Positions 24,601 to 35,562 of a stretch of 64,000 bases of DNA are shown here, one piece after another. Source of the stretch: Trametes villosa (lineage: Eukaryota > Basidiomycota > Agaricomycetes > Polyporales > Polyporaceae). The notes under the pieces were generated by a model. That model saw only the letters and a list, made by a program, of their open reading frames with translations. It was not told the DNA's origin and made no database searches. Both the position numbers and the translations under genes were made by a program. Positions within the stretch are counted from its first letter, which is position 1. Every line of letters begins with the position of its first letter. Location of the stretch: NCBI GenBank assembly GCA_002964805.2, contig PUDQ02000010.1, positions 372,001 to 436,000 on the forward strand, given 5' to 3'.

Positions 24601-26094
24601 CAGGACTCTCGCGTACGTGTAGGGCCGCGAGTCCAGGGGTCGCCATATCAAAGGCTCCTCTGGCCATTCGATGTCGCTGGATATTGCAACTCTCACCCTC
24701 GGTATCATTGCTCATGTCGAGACGAGGACAACACTTCAACCGCATCGAAAATGAGGGTTGAGGTGTAATCCCAACGTCGTCGAAGTCGCATTACGGATAG
24801 GCAAAAGTGACTCCGAGATTTACACCGAAGAGAAAGGGTGTAGGGTTCGCTACCATGCTGACTTGGACCGACTATCTTGCGCCAACGTGAGCGTAGTTAC
24901 GGCCGTACGTATTCACAGCTGTACACCCCCCTTGGCACACCGAGCATCTAGCCATTCCATGGCTTCTGACATCGTGCACAACCTCGTACGAACTAGAAGC
25001 ATCGTTGTCCGCACAAACACGGCAAACAACCGCCCTTTCCATGACGCCTGATACAACCACGGAATTTGTACAACAGCTCTCATGTCAGCGAATCTCGTTT
25101 CTCTCTGCTCTAACACGCAAGCTGTTGAACGCGCTCCAAAGGATGTCGGAGTCCCTGACATTCAGGAATGTTTGCAGTGAAAGGGGCTCTTTGGTGCTTC
25201 TAATCCGTGGCAAGGTCACGCCTTCATCCAGCGATGCTGGAACCTCATAACATATGCCGTGTGGGAGGATGGCCGACCAAGACCACGGCGAATACGGCTG
25301 TGTTCAAAGTGGGGAAGGAGAACCATGTCTGCCTCGCACAACGTTGCTTCGTAAACTGGTACCAGACTCTAACCCTCAGCTAAATCCTGAACTGAGGGTT
25401 AGATCCTGAATATACGAGGCCTCTCTTGGTGGGATATATGCGAGTGCAGCGGTTTCTCAGAAAATCGAGAAGGAACAGGTACAAAGGAGGATGCGAAGCT
25501 CGGTCAATATATGCACTCACCGAGCTTATCATTGTAGTCGAGCTTGTTAATTCCCGCGACAATGACATCCGCCATCCACGGTGTCCTGTCATCAGACACC
25601 TCTTCCAGCATGTGAGATATCTTCACGTATACGTCTCGCCGGGACTGGTGGTTCGCATCTTGAGCCAAGTGTTCTAGGAGTTTCGTAGCAGCAGCCCGGA
25701 AGGTAGCTACGGCCTCCTGAGAAGGAGGACCGTCATCTTTGACGCGATTTGCGCTGAGCTCTATGATGTCGTTCGGGGCGAAAGGAGCGCCGGATTGCGT
25801 GTCCGGGTAGTGCAGGCGCGACAGACCGTGTAGGGTGACTTGGTAAGCCTTGTCGGAGGACCGCGACACCGTCCGGACGACGCGTACGACGCGTGCTCCA
25901 GTCCCCCAAGAGTAGACCTCCGAGTTGGATGCACACGGGGCGGTCCCGATGACCAGCTGGGCGTCGGAGCGCTGCACGAGTTGTACAAGCTTCAAGCCGG
26001 CCTGTTCGTCAAGAAAGGCCTGGAGCCTGGCGGTAGGTAAGAGTACAAGGGGTTGAGGGAGAGTGAGAACAGGGATGAGCGTCGAGCCCGACAT
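21654..26094 (-). CDS. LONP2: Lon ATP-dependent protease, peroxisomal type
   Basis: Degrades damaged or unfolded matrix proteins. Nine exons sum to 2865 nt, 954 residues: 26094-25521, 24307-23892, 23837-23392, 23342-23136, 23084-22988, 22934-22817, 22766-22081, 22025-21960, 21908-21654. Order: Lon substrate-binding domain (residues 1-190), coiled-coil ([20 protein letters not shown]), AAA+ module with Walker [10 protein letters not shown] and Walker B VILLDEIDK, then the protease domain with catalytic serine in [11 protein letters not shown] and a Lys in [13 protein letters not shown]. The chain ends in SRL, a peroxisomal targeting signal type 1, and there is no mitochondrial presequence. Start ATG is at 26094; the frame runs further upstream only with non-ATG codons. 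Intron 1 is 1213 nt, far longer than any other here. Confidence 0.95.
24308..25520 (-). other. Oversized first intron of the Lon gene (1213 nt)
   Basis: Bounded by a GTGAGT donor and a TTTCGCAG acceptor; joining the flanking exons restores the expected Lon sequence (NKLDYNDKL then [15 protein letters not shown]). All other introns of this gene are about 45-60 nt. No protein could be recognised inside on either strand. A perfect hairpin lies at 25368-25403. The length suggests a past insertion, now decayed. Confidence 0.75.
25368..25403. repeat. 12-bp perfect inverted repeat (hairpin) in Lon intron
   Basis: TCTAACCCTCAG at 25368-25379 pairs perfectly with CTGAGGGTTAGA at 25392-25403, with a 12-nt loop. 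The octamer ATCCTGAA occurs in the loop and again right after the right arm. The arms contain CTAACCCT, which matches the TTAGGG telomere unit by one repeat only. Confidence 0.7.
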
Positions 26095-26517
26095 GGTGGT
26101 GGTGGTGGTGGTTAGAGAAAGAGGACGTGAGAGGGATAACCGAGAGGCGAGAGCACTGGTACCGCCAGTGCGGGGAAACCTCCGGGGCAGTCTCCGCGCC
26201 TCCGCCACCGCTTCAGAATCACGCTACACATGCAAGCGCCCATACATAACTTTGTTCTACTGCTTTCCACTGCCGACCGCCGAGAACTCCGAGAGATCCG
26301 GCTGCTTGTTGAATGCCGCAACCACTGCCGTATCACAGATTGAGTGCGGGAGTGGGCGATTGTATATCTTGCATGCACCCACTATATACGCATCCATGAC
26401 AGAACTGAGCCTGCCCTCGGAACACACAATTATAAGCACCGCGGCGCTAGCACCGGCATTGGCCGAAATCTCCTTCAAAATCTGGCGTCGACCGCAACAT
26501 CTACCACAGAGTAGAAA
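26095..26517. promoter_or_regulatory. Divergent promoter, Lon / DML1
   Basis: 423 bp between the facing-away starts of Lon (26094) and DML1 (26518). A (GGT)n run lies directly before the Lon start at 26095-26110. No known factor site is recognised. Confidence 0.55.
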
Positions 26518-28608
26518 ATGAAGGAAATCCTCTACATCCAGGCAGGCCCCTTCGCAAATTATGTCGGCACTCACTTTTGGAACACGCAAGAGAGTTACTT
26601 CACATACGGCGAGGACGAGGATCCCATCGTCTTCCACGACAGATCCTTCAGAGAAGGCGTAACAAGCAAGGTGACCCAGCAAACTCCCAGACTCACGCGA
26701 ATTCTCCCAGCTCACGCCCGAGCGAAAGGGAGATCCCACGTTCTGCCCACGAGTGCTCGTCTTTGACAGGAAATGTATGTTCCGAGGCGACGAGGATCCT
26801 CTCACATGAGGCTAAGCGTTGAACAGCCCATTTCGGCGCTCTGTCGGACGAGCTGTACGGAAGCACAGATGGCTCCGATACAAGCCAATGGTAAACCACG
26901 CATATGCAGTTGTGATACGATGATCCTCACATGTTCTTTGCAGGGAAGGAGGCGTGGTGGAAGTCCGCCAGGAGCCAATCCCCAAGAGCGCGTACCAGGC
27001 GCGTTTGGACGAAGAGTCGAACGAGCAAGGCAACGATGGGAAGCCTTCCACAGAGGACACATCAAATGTCCGCTTCTGGTCTGATTACAGCCGCGTCTAC
27101 TACCACCCCCGCAGCGCGCAGAAGTTGCCCGACCTCTCCGAGTGGGAGCGTGAGGAGGGTGAGTGGAGCACAAGTAGGGATACGTTCGAGAAGTACGAAC
27201 ATGTAAGCCGACTAACCGCGCTCATTCGACATTATACTGAATGGATTTCAGGACCATGAGATCATGGAAAACGACGTCCGCTTTTTCGTTGAGGAATGCG
27301 ACGCTCTGCAGGTAAAGCTGAGCGCGTTTCCCACCTCAACGCATCTAACCCAAATTCCAGGGCGTTCAACTACTCAGCGACTGTGGACCCTTTGGGGGCT
27401 TCACTGACGCTTTCATCACCGCCTTCTGCGATGAGTACCCCAAAATGTCATCGTTGACATTCGCGCTCTTGTCTAGTGCATCAAATGCGGTGGTTCACGC
27501 CGATGAGGTGCGCTAATCTGTCAGGTAGGAAAGTGGCCCGACCTAAGGCAGACCATTCCCTCTGCCCACACAGGAACAAAATGCTATGAGAGCTATTAAC
27601 GACGCTCTCTGTATGCGGAGCTTAGAGGCGCTGTCGACAATCAGCGTCCCGCTACAACACCCGTCCACATGGCAGCGGGGGGAATGGCTGGATGGACTAA
27701 ACCTCGATGTCAGTGTCCCCGCAGTTCCGGAATGATGCTAAATACTGACTGGGTATCCAGCTCCGGAGCCAATACCACACTTCAGCGCTCCTCGCGACTC
27801 ATATCGAGAGTGCCACACTACCACTCAGGTATGCCCAATAGTACCCTGCTCTGAGTCGTCGGTTTATGCGTTCTCAACGTCCCGACAGGCTCAAGAGCTC
27901 GCAATATGACATCGCCTCGCTGAGTAGCATGCTCAACGCCTCGGGCACATTGAACATCTCGCAACTTGCCGGCATATACCCAGTACCCTCCTCTGTCACG
28001 TGGGGCCAGGAGGTGGAAAGACGAATATACGACCTTTCTGCTATCACTGAGGCGAGCGCGAAAACCGGAAACGTGAGGTCTCATATCGTCCTTGTGTATG
28101 TCAGTAGGCTGAAACTTTTTGTGGGTATCGCAGGCTCGTACGGCAGAGTACGCTCGACTGCATGTCTCGCGAGGGTTCAGCCCCTCAGAGCTCACAAAAT
28201 ACGATGACTTCTTCTCTGGAAAGACCCCAGCACCGTTCAGGTGCGCTTGAACCCATCCATCCCCAATATCCTGTTCTTAACGTTGCCTCCCGTAGCATGC
28301 ATGCACCCACATACCCCACACCCACATCCTTCCCGCACATCACCACCCCCTCATCCTACCCCACCGACCGGCACCGCGTCCTCTCAGCGCTCACGACCTC
28401 CAGCACGACCGCGACGCAGCTCGCATCGTACGCGACGCTCGTGCAGGCGTGCGTGGACCGCCGCGCAGACGTCGTCGGGCGCATGGGGCTGGAGTTCGAC
28501 GAGATGCGCGAGCTGAAGGACGATTTGTGGGCACTGTGTGATCGGTATGCGGGCCCGGACGAGGAGTGGAAGGGGGAGGAGGATGTGTTGAGCGAGGATG
28601 AGGAGTAG
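26518..28608 (+). CDS. DML1: Misato/Dml1 tubulin-like protein
   Basis: Belongs to the Misato/DML1 family, linked in yeast and flies to mitochondrial DNA inheritance, mitochondrial morphology and chromosome segregation. Eleven exons sum to 1554 nt, 517 residues: 26518-26670, 26711-26774, 26827-26890, 26944-27202, 27252-27311, 27361-27507, 27574-27708, 27761-27828, 27889-28072, 28134-28240, 28296-28608. The N-terminal misato segment starts MKEILYIQAGPFANYVGTHF; a tubulin-like region follows (GVQLLSDCGPFGGFTDAF). The conserved VSRGFSPSELTKYD segment is encoded in exon 10. The last exon was fixed by the C-terminal frame (LASYATLVQACVDRRADV), not by the frame that is open through intron 10. The tail is acidic. 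Confidence 0.93.
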
Positions 28609-28796
28609 AGTCAGAGTCGTGCTAAATAGGATTCTAGGGGTTGACAAGATTGATACAGATTGCGTTGCGGTAAGATCTACGGTGTTCGCTACATCGGATG
28701 CTCTTGCTCTATTACAAACAAATCCACGGGAGACCAAAGCCCTCGCGGAGTTACTACCTTTCTCTTTCTCTTCCACCTTTCCCTGATCACGCCGAA

Positions 28797-31162
28797 CGCG
28801 GCTGGAAGAGCACCACAGCGTACCTGTATTGTCATAAGCTCCATGTATGCGCATACTGATGCTAAATAAGATACTCACTTTCCGTTGTACTTCCACTTCT
28901 CTCCGCTCTTGTCGAGCTTCTCTGCGACCTCGTCGTCGACGGCGACGATGACGTCCGCCTTGTTGGTGCGTAGGCTCAGGATAGGGAACGACCCGGCAAT
29001 GGGGCCGATGGCGGTCTCGAAGGGGGTGGATGAGGGCCATTTCACGTCTCCGGTCAACCTAGGTAGTCACTAACGGTTAGCACCACGCTGTAACACAAGA
29101 ATCTAGGATATGCTCTGGGAACTCACTTGCGGAAGCTATAGCGGGACGTAGTCTTGGTTAGTAACACAGACCATGAAGAAGTAAGGACAGAAACACACTT
29201 CAGGTCGCCCTGGTGCAGAGTGTTATATTAACCTGCGGCGAGGATGAGAGAAAGTGAATAATGCAACTTACCTTAAAAATTACGAGGCCGCTCTCGCTCA
29301 AGGATTCGTGCAGCTCGGGTGCAAGCTCTTCCATGTTCCAGTACGGATACGGGGTCGTCCAAAAGTTGGCCTATTACACCATAAACACATAAATCTCTCG
29401 ATCTGACACAGCTCTCAAGCACACGCACTTGCTTATCTGCGAAGCCAAGGGGGCTGTCGATGGGCACGGAAAGCGAGAATACACCGGACTCGATGTACGA
29501 CTCCCATCGCTTGACCATCGCGTACAGGTGTGCACGCGACTCTTCGGAGGAGTCATTCGCGGGCGCACCCTCGGGAGTGGCCTCCTGTGGGAAGAAGGTG
29601 GGCGAGAGCAGGGACTTCGTGGTGGACTTGAAGTCTGGCGGTGTGACGTCCGAGACAAACCATGGGATGAGTTTCGGGCTTCATCGAGAGCGTGTCAGCA
29701 TACATCGGCAGGAGAGTAGACTGGCTGGACGGTGATGAACGGTGTAGACGTACTGAAAAACGACCTTCGACGCGTAAGGAGTGTACGTGACAAGGAAGTC
29801 CGCAAATACAAGATCAGTGAACAACTGGGGTAATTGTTAGTTAGACCCAAAAAGATATATCGGAACAGCGCACCTCGAAGCCGCCTGTAAAATGAAGCGG
29901 TCAGCTGTATTACACAACGCTTCTCTCGGATTGGCGAGCGAGCTAACCGTTGTCCAAAACAAAGTCGATACGAGAGTCGGGCTTCCCCGCAAGGCTTGTC
30001 AGATGCTCCCAAACCTTCTCCTGATGGTCTGTGAGGATGTACTCGGCCCGCGCGGCCTGCGCATCGTGGCCCACGGATTGGAGGTTCTGAATTTGCTCGT
30101 GAGAGAGGTGCGTGAGCATCGACAAGTCCTGATTTCGAGGTGAGCGATCACTCCTCCTGTGTACGAAGCAGTGTTCCTACAGTAGCATTTCCCCAGAGAC
30201 ACATCTGGATCATCTCTTTGAAGATGACCTTGAGTTTGTCCGGATCTGACGCGAGGGACGCCTTGTCTTTTTCGAGCTCGTGCATCGTAGTGGCCAGCTC
30301 TGAGCAGCTTTAGCATGCTGCGTCGCACAGTACCTGGCATGCAAGCCGAACGTACGGTAGATGGCTTTGGAGCTCTTCTGGAAGGTCGCTTCCTTTTGAG
30401 CGAGGAAGGGGTCGTACTCCTTCCAATGCTTTGTTTGGACAAAGAACGAGCGAATGAGGCGGTATCTGTCGAAGTATTGAATCAGTGAAAATCTCCGTAC
30501 GATTACCTCAGAATAGCCTTACAGATAGCATCTGGATGGTGAGTACGGGCCAGTCAGTACGGGCTTCGGCGGGGTTTTTCGTTCATCTTACTCTGAATAC
30601 AACCATGGCACGGTTATCCACGTGTTCTTCTTATTCTCTGCGAGCTTGGCAAGCTCAGCATTGTACACGTCGGCAAGTGCCTCCCCGTCATCCGGGATTG
30701 GTCTGTAAGATCATCGTCAGCTCCGCTCGCATCAGCTGCCAGATGCGCAGAAACGCCACTGACTGAAGCTCGCGATCCCGGGCCATGTCATACTTGACCT
30801 GCCCGACTTGCGCAATGATCCCCTTGCCTTCCGCGATGATGTCCTCGATTACAGCCTTCTCTGTTTCATCTGCCTTGTCGCGGAGGGAGACGCCGAGGTC
30901 GTGGTTTCGACAGTATATGTTGTCGATGATCCCGGTGAGGATGACTGGCCATCGCTTGATGACAGTCTCAAAACTGAACGTGAAAATCCAGCGCATGCAT
31001 CATAATGCATAAGTGGCCTCCTAGCAAAAACGTGTACGACAAGTACTCACGCGAAGCTGGAGGTGAAGGGTCGTAAGCGGCTGTCTTTTACCAGCTGCTG
31101 CGGCATAAGACATACCTGCCCTTGACGGTAAAGTCCCAAGGTGGGTATGGTGCTTCGAACAT
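28797..31162 (-). CDS. HRT2: DUF89/ARMT1-type metal-dependent phosphatase
   Basis: Matches the DUF89 subfamily III of yeast YMR027W and human ARMT1, damage-control phosphatases that hydrolyse sugar phosphates such as fructose 1-phosphate with Mn, Co or Ni. The start MFEAPYPPWDFTVKG and SFAFETVIKRWPVILTGII fit the N-terminal helical part. The metal/active site region reads DFVLDNGGFELFTDLVFADF, followed by GDLNYRKLTGD and a GPIAGSFPILSLRTNKADV block. The stop at 28797 follows a last exon GKYAVVLFQPRSA, joined at GTGAGT to TACAG. Exon 1 is 31162-31116, exon 2 is only 6 nt (31051-31056), and exon 3 begins at 30973. About ten exons in all. Start confirmed by homology only; an in-frame DYIDSEESIEK stretch lies upstream. 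Confidence 0.9.
31051..31056 (-). other. Predicted 6-nt microexon of the DUF89 gene
   Basis: CTTCGC (coding strand) is preceded by CACCTCCAG and followed by GTGAGT, both strong splice sites. Inclusion gives GSFAFETV, matching the SFAY/SFAF of DUF89 proteins; skipping gives GSFETV and keeps the frame. Only transcript reads can settle it. Confidence 0.55.
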
Positions 31163-31670
31163 CTTCTCTATGCTCTCTTCGGAGTCTATGTAGTCTGGAT
31201 GGCAAGAAAGATGAGCGATCTTGGCAAGCCTCGAAACGGGAGACGATGACGATATGGTTCACAGGACGGATAAGCGGTCCGACCGGCCGATGCAAACGCC
31301 CTCGGGTATTCGAGGTTCAAACATACAGCATGATATAGCAGGTGGAATGTGTGACAAATTACCGCTGGTCTCTAACGACCGCCAGCTGTGTACGGAGATT
31401 ATAATTATACTATACACCCCGTCCTCCGTCCAGAAACCAGATCCCACCAAGTAGTGTAGGGGGCGGCGCAGCGCGGCGCCACGTCCCTACTCACGACATG
31501 CCCCCGTAAGATGGTAGTAAGTATGCAGTAACACAACAGTGGCGCGAAGACGGGGCCGCGCACGGAAGAGGGAAAGTTGGGACAATAATGATGCAACAGT
31601 GCGGTGCGATGGGTGAAGCAGGATGGCAAGGTATGTGAGCGAGAGCAGACGGGACGATGGCGGAGAGCGG
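31163..31670. other. Intergenic region upstream of the DUF89 gene
   Basis: About 510 bp. On the minus strand an AT-rich patch near 31399-31422 includes TATAATTATA and could be the DUF89 promoter. The right end is the 3' flank of the VHS/GAT gene. Confidence 0.5.
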
Positions 31671-34670
31671 CTAGTGCACACTGCCGACGAGCGCCGCGGC
31701 GGCGAGCCGCCCCTCTCGGATGCGCTGCTCTGTCCGCTCCGCCGCGGCGTCGTACACGTAGTGCACGGGCCGATGCCACGGGTTGCGCGCGCGCCCCTCC
31801 TCGGACTCCTCCTCCTCCGAGTTGTTGTTCGTGTTGTGCTGGAACGAGTCGTTTGGGTGGTTGTAGAAGATGTCGTTCGGGTCGAACGCGCGCTCGTCGT
31901 CCGCGGGCGCCTCGACGACCCTCCGCTTCCCGAGCGCCTTCGCGCTCGGCCGCACGGGCGTCTTCGCCTCGTCCTCGATCTCCGACCACTCCTCGCTGCT
32001 CTCGGTCTTGAGCCGGCTCGTCGCCTGCAGCCGCGCGGCGCTTTGCGTGCTCTCGATGGATGTCCGCGGCGCGCGACCGATGGAAGCGCGTTCTGGGGAG
32101 GGCGTGTTCGACCGGTGTGTCGGTGAGCGCGGTCCGTGTGGCGCAGGTGGGGGTGGGGCAAGGGACTGGATGGAACCTTGTTGGGCGACAGGGTGCTGGG
32201 GCTGCGGTTGATGAGTAGCTGGGATGGGTATAGGCGGGAGGGGGTGACTGTGGTTGTTGCTAGTGCTGTGGTTGTTACTGGAGGGCGTGGGTGTGATAAC
32301 GAACGAGGGGGCTGGCGAGGGCGAAGTTGAGGGAGAAGGGGATGGACTGCGGGAGGATGATGCGCCGGCACCGCCGTGGGTAGCCTGTCCTGGCTCTAGG
32401 AAGTATGAGTGCTCCCCCTCGTCGTAACGCAACCGCTAAGGAACGCGAAGTCAGTAATGCCGACGTTCAACAAGGCGTGCTGACTTACAGAGCGATCCAT
32501 CCTGACTTCCTTCTTACTCCTCTCCTGCGCATCTCGTTCGATGCCGACCCGCTCTAGATCGTCATACTGCCGAAGCGCTTCAAGCAGCTCCTCGTTTGCA
32601 GCAAGGATCGCCGCGAGCAGCTTCTCCTCAGTCGTCAGATGCTCTGAATCACCCTTGTCCTTCTTCGGACTGGACGGAACCCGTTCCCTGTCCCCCCGCT
32701 CACCCCGATCGCCGCGCTCGCGCTCACCCCGCTCGCCTCTCTCAGGCCGCTCGCCCCTTTCACCCCGCTCCCCTCTTTCCGCCCTCTCAGTAGACCTCCG
32801 GCCCTCCCTCGGTGGCTTCGCCTCAGTCTTCCCTGCAGCCTGACGCGACTTCTCCGCCTGCGCGAACGCCCACGGGATCTGCGCGGAGATGAGCTCCTGC
32901 GACGCGCGACACCGCGCGTAGAACTCCTTGATGATGTCCTTGCTCTTCAGATCCTCCGGCTTCGCGTAGGTTAGCGACTCCGAGAGCAGGTTCGCGTTGC
33001 CGCGCCCGACTTTGCACTCCTGGAATAGTCGCCGGATGTCCTCTTCCGGGGGGATTACGCGGTTGCGCGAGGACTTCGTCTTTCCGGGAGTCACCTGTAG
33101 GGGGAAGGTGAGTTTGCAGCTCAGTCTGTCGATCAATGCGATGCCTACGGTAGCAGGTGGACGTTGTGGCGTTGCTGCCGGATGTTCGTGATTCTGTGAT
33201 CGGGAAGTTGGACGAGTGTTCAGTGCAGGTCGCTGGTCAAGGACTGGCGGTTGCAGGGTATTCGGGCCTGCCGAATGGCGAGGTGTGGCGGGGTAGAACA
33301 TCGCATCTTCTGTATCAAATGGAATGCCCTGATGTCCGCGTTAGGGAGCGTCGCACATGAAGCTATTCCAGTACAGCCTACCTCTTCGGGCTTGTCTGCT
33401 GGGCGGACTTTGCGCCACAGTGATTTGAACCCCCCGTCTGCGTTCATCAATCATGGTTAGCAATCGCGCGTGGGTTGGAATGAAATGAGCACGTGCCTGG
33501 ATCGCTTGCGTAGGCAGCAGCAGCCAAGACCTCTAGCAATCGTTCTCGGACGACGGGGGATGTTCGCGAGGAACCGAGGACATCCTCAAGAGTGTCAAGG
33601 AACTTGCGGGACGTGCAGTAATACACGAATCTGGACGTGCAATTCCGGAGCATGATGGCCCAAAGCTGTACAAGGAATCCGCTCAGTAGGTATGTCATAT
33701 ACAGTCACTCAAAGTGGACGTACCCGAGCGGCGGATAGTTGAGCGGGGGGTTCCGCATACCTATGGGCCACATTGGTGAAATGGCAGGATGAGGACTAGA
33801 ACTGAACGCACTTGAATTCGCGCCTCAAGGCTTTCGCCGCCTCCTTTGCATTTGTGTCATTCGAGGACGCTCTATCGCATACCTCCAGAACGAGCGACCA
33901 GTCTTCCGACGCGGTCGCGGTGAGATATCCTACGGTCGAGGGGTTACGAGCTGTACTCGGACCTGAGGTGACTGCACTCACCGATCATCCGGGTAATCTC
34001 GGCCTGAGCGTCATCGTCCCGTCGTTCCCTCTCTTTCTCCCTTTCCTTCTCCCTCTCCTTCGCACGGTCCTTGTCCTTGTCCTTGTCTCTATGGCTCGCT
34101 CGTTCCCAGAATCCGCGCTTCTCCTTCTTCTCGTCTCCCCGTACAGAAGAATCGGTGTACCCATCCTCTGACTGATCATGCGAGGCGACAGGTTCGAGGT
34201 GATGGGGGTCTAGCGCCTTGAGTATTCCGACCGCGGCGAATGCATTGGGCACAGATGATGGTGGCTTCTTGCGCAGCACTTGCTGCTCGCGCTCTTTGTT
34301 CGAGCTGGGCTTGGAGTGTGGCAGAGGTGGCGAGGCGGGTACAGTGTAGGGCGATGATGCGCGCGGTAGGGGACTGGGCGTCGGTGTGGACGTTTGATGT
34401 ATGGATGTGAGAGAGGGCGACTGTGAGGCACTCAGGGTAGCTGGGCGTAGCGGTTGCAAAGGATCGGTTTCGGAGACGAGGTCCCACTGTTCGTCTGAGG
34501 ATGGATGTGACCTATCGTGTCGTTGAACCGCGTGCGCATGGTGGTTCTGCGGCAGGAAGGTTAGCGCAGCGGGCGGACGGGTACGGAGAGAGGGCGCGCA
34601 CTTCGACGGGGAGGTCGCCTGGTGCGTGCTTGCCGGCCTTGGGCTTGTCTCTGCCAAAGAGCTTCTTCAT
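31671..34670 (-). CDS. LSB5: VHS-GAT domain endosomal adaptor, LSB5-like
   Basis: Proteins of this type bind ubiquitin, clathrin-pathway and actin-regulating factors at endosomes. Start MKKLFGRDKPKAGKHAPGD at 34670; first exons 34670-34602, 34546-33982, 33929-33812. A Ser/Pro-rich region is followed by a charged helix (KDRAKEREKEREKERERR) that runs into the VHS domain: ITRMIGYLTATASEDWSLVL, AARLWAIMLRNCTSRFVYY, GGFKSLWRKVRPADKPEE. The GAT part is LLAAILAANEELLEALRQYD with upstream PPEEDIRRLFQECKVGRGNA. Between them lies a Glu-Arg-Gly repeat (about 32830-32680). The C-terminus holds NPNDIFYNHPNDSF. Domain order agrees with yeast Lsb5 but the protein is longer. Exact internal splice sites near the 3' end were not all verified. 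Confidence 0.85.
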
Positions 34671-35562
34671 CGCAGCGGTCGGCGTAGGGTGTTCGCGATG
34701 AGGAGGAGGTGGGGGTAGAGAACAAGTGTTGAAGGCTGTGTGCCCGAGCTGGTGCGCCCCCACGTGGCCTCGGCAGCGCTCACTTATGAAACGTCGGCTT
34801 TACACTCCTCTCGCTTGGCCTCCAACCTGATGCGTCGGTCTCTCTGGCTTGTTGAGCTCACAAACTTTGATCTGCTTGTCTTCGTCTGCGAAGGCTGGTC
34901 TTCGACGGGGGCGCAGGGACGACTTCAACTCAAAGGGGTCCGCAGCGCAAACCTAGATGCTCTCAGCTGATCTTTTGGGAATACTCTAATGAGCGTCTAT
35001 CCACATCGCAGCTCTAACAATTTGACCATCATCCTCGTACACGCCTCGTACTCTGCAGCATCTCCAGGATGCTCCATAATATGTGGAACAGTTTAGAGCA
35101 ACGTACATGTGGCACGGCTACCCGACAGGTAGTGCAGATCGCCAGTATGGTAGGTTTTGTTCTTGTACCGCCGTTCTCCACAATCGATGTCGAAGCCCTT
35201 TGCACACACGCGAATCCCGAATGACTTGCCGTTCACGCCGAACCCCACATGACATGAGATTGGCCCTTCTGAGAAACTTAGATAGCTGGAGTATCTAGCT
35301 TTCTTTCCCATCCACCGGCTTCTTCGCCCTAGCCGACCTGCAAGGATACAAGGCGAGTCTCCAATCCGGAAACTCCCCAAAAGTCCTGTCTTGTCCGCCA
35401 AACTACAAGGTAGTGAAGGCACCGTTGTCCGAGTCAGAAGGTGAGCTACGGCTGAGAAAGCTTGTTCTGATATCCAGCGACGGCATGAGCCTATCTCTGA
35501 CGCGCGATGCGCATTGGTTCGCCGATACACCGACAGGTTGACTATCAGGGATATTCCGAGCC
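34671..35562. promoter_or_regulatory. Divergent intergenic region, VHS-GAT / GH3
   Basis: About 890 bp between divergent starts, enough for two separate promoters. A 188-codon minus-strand frame (35659-35093) overlaps GH3 exon 1 and does not look coding. No RNA gene or repeat is recognised. Confidence 0.5.

Noticed and set aside
24466..25500. Nested gene in the Lon intron
   Set aside because: Short frames exist on both strands, but none has a start, splice pattern or family signature that I can support.
28162..28608. DML1 last exon read straight through without intron 10
   Set aside because: The upstream conserved frame (VSRGFSPSELTKYD) is different from the one that reads through, so a 55-nt intron at 28241-28295 is required.
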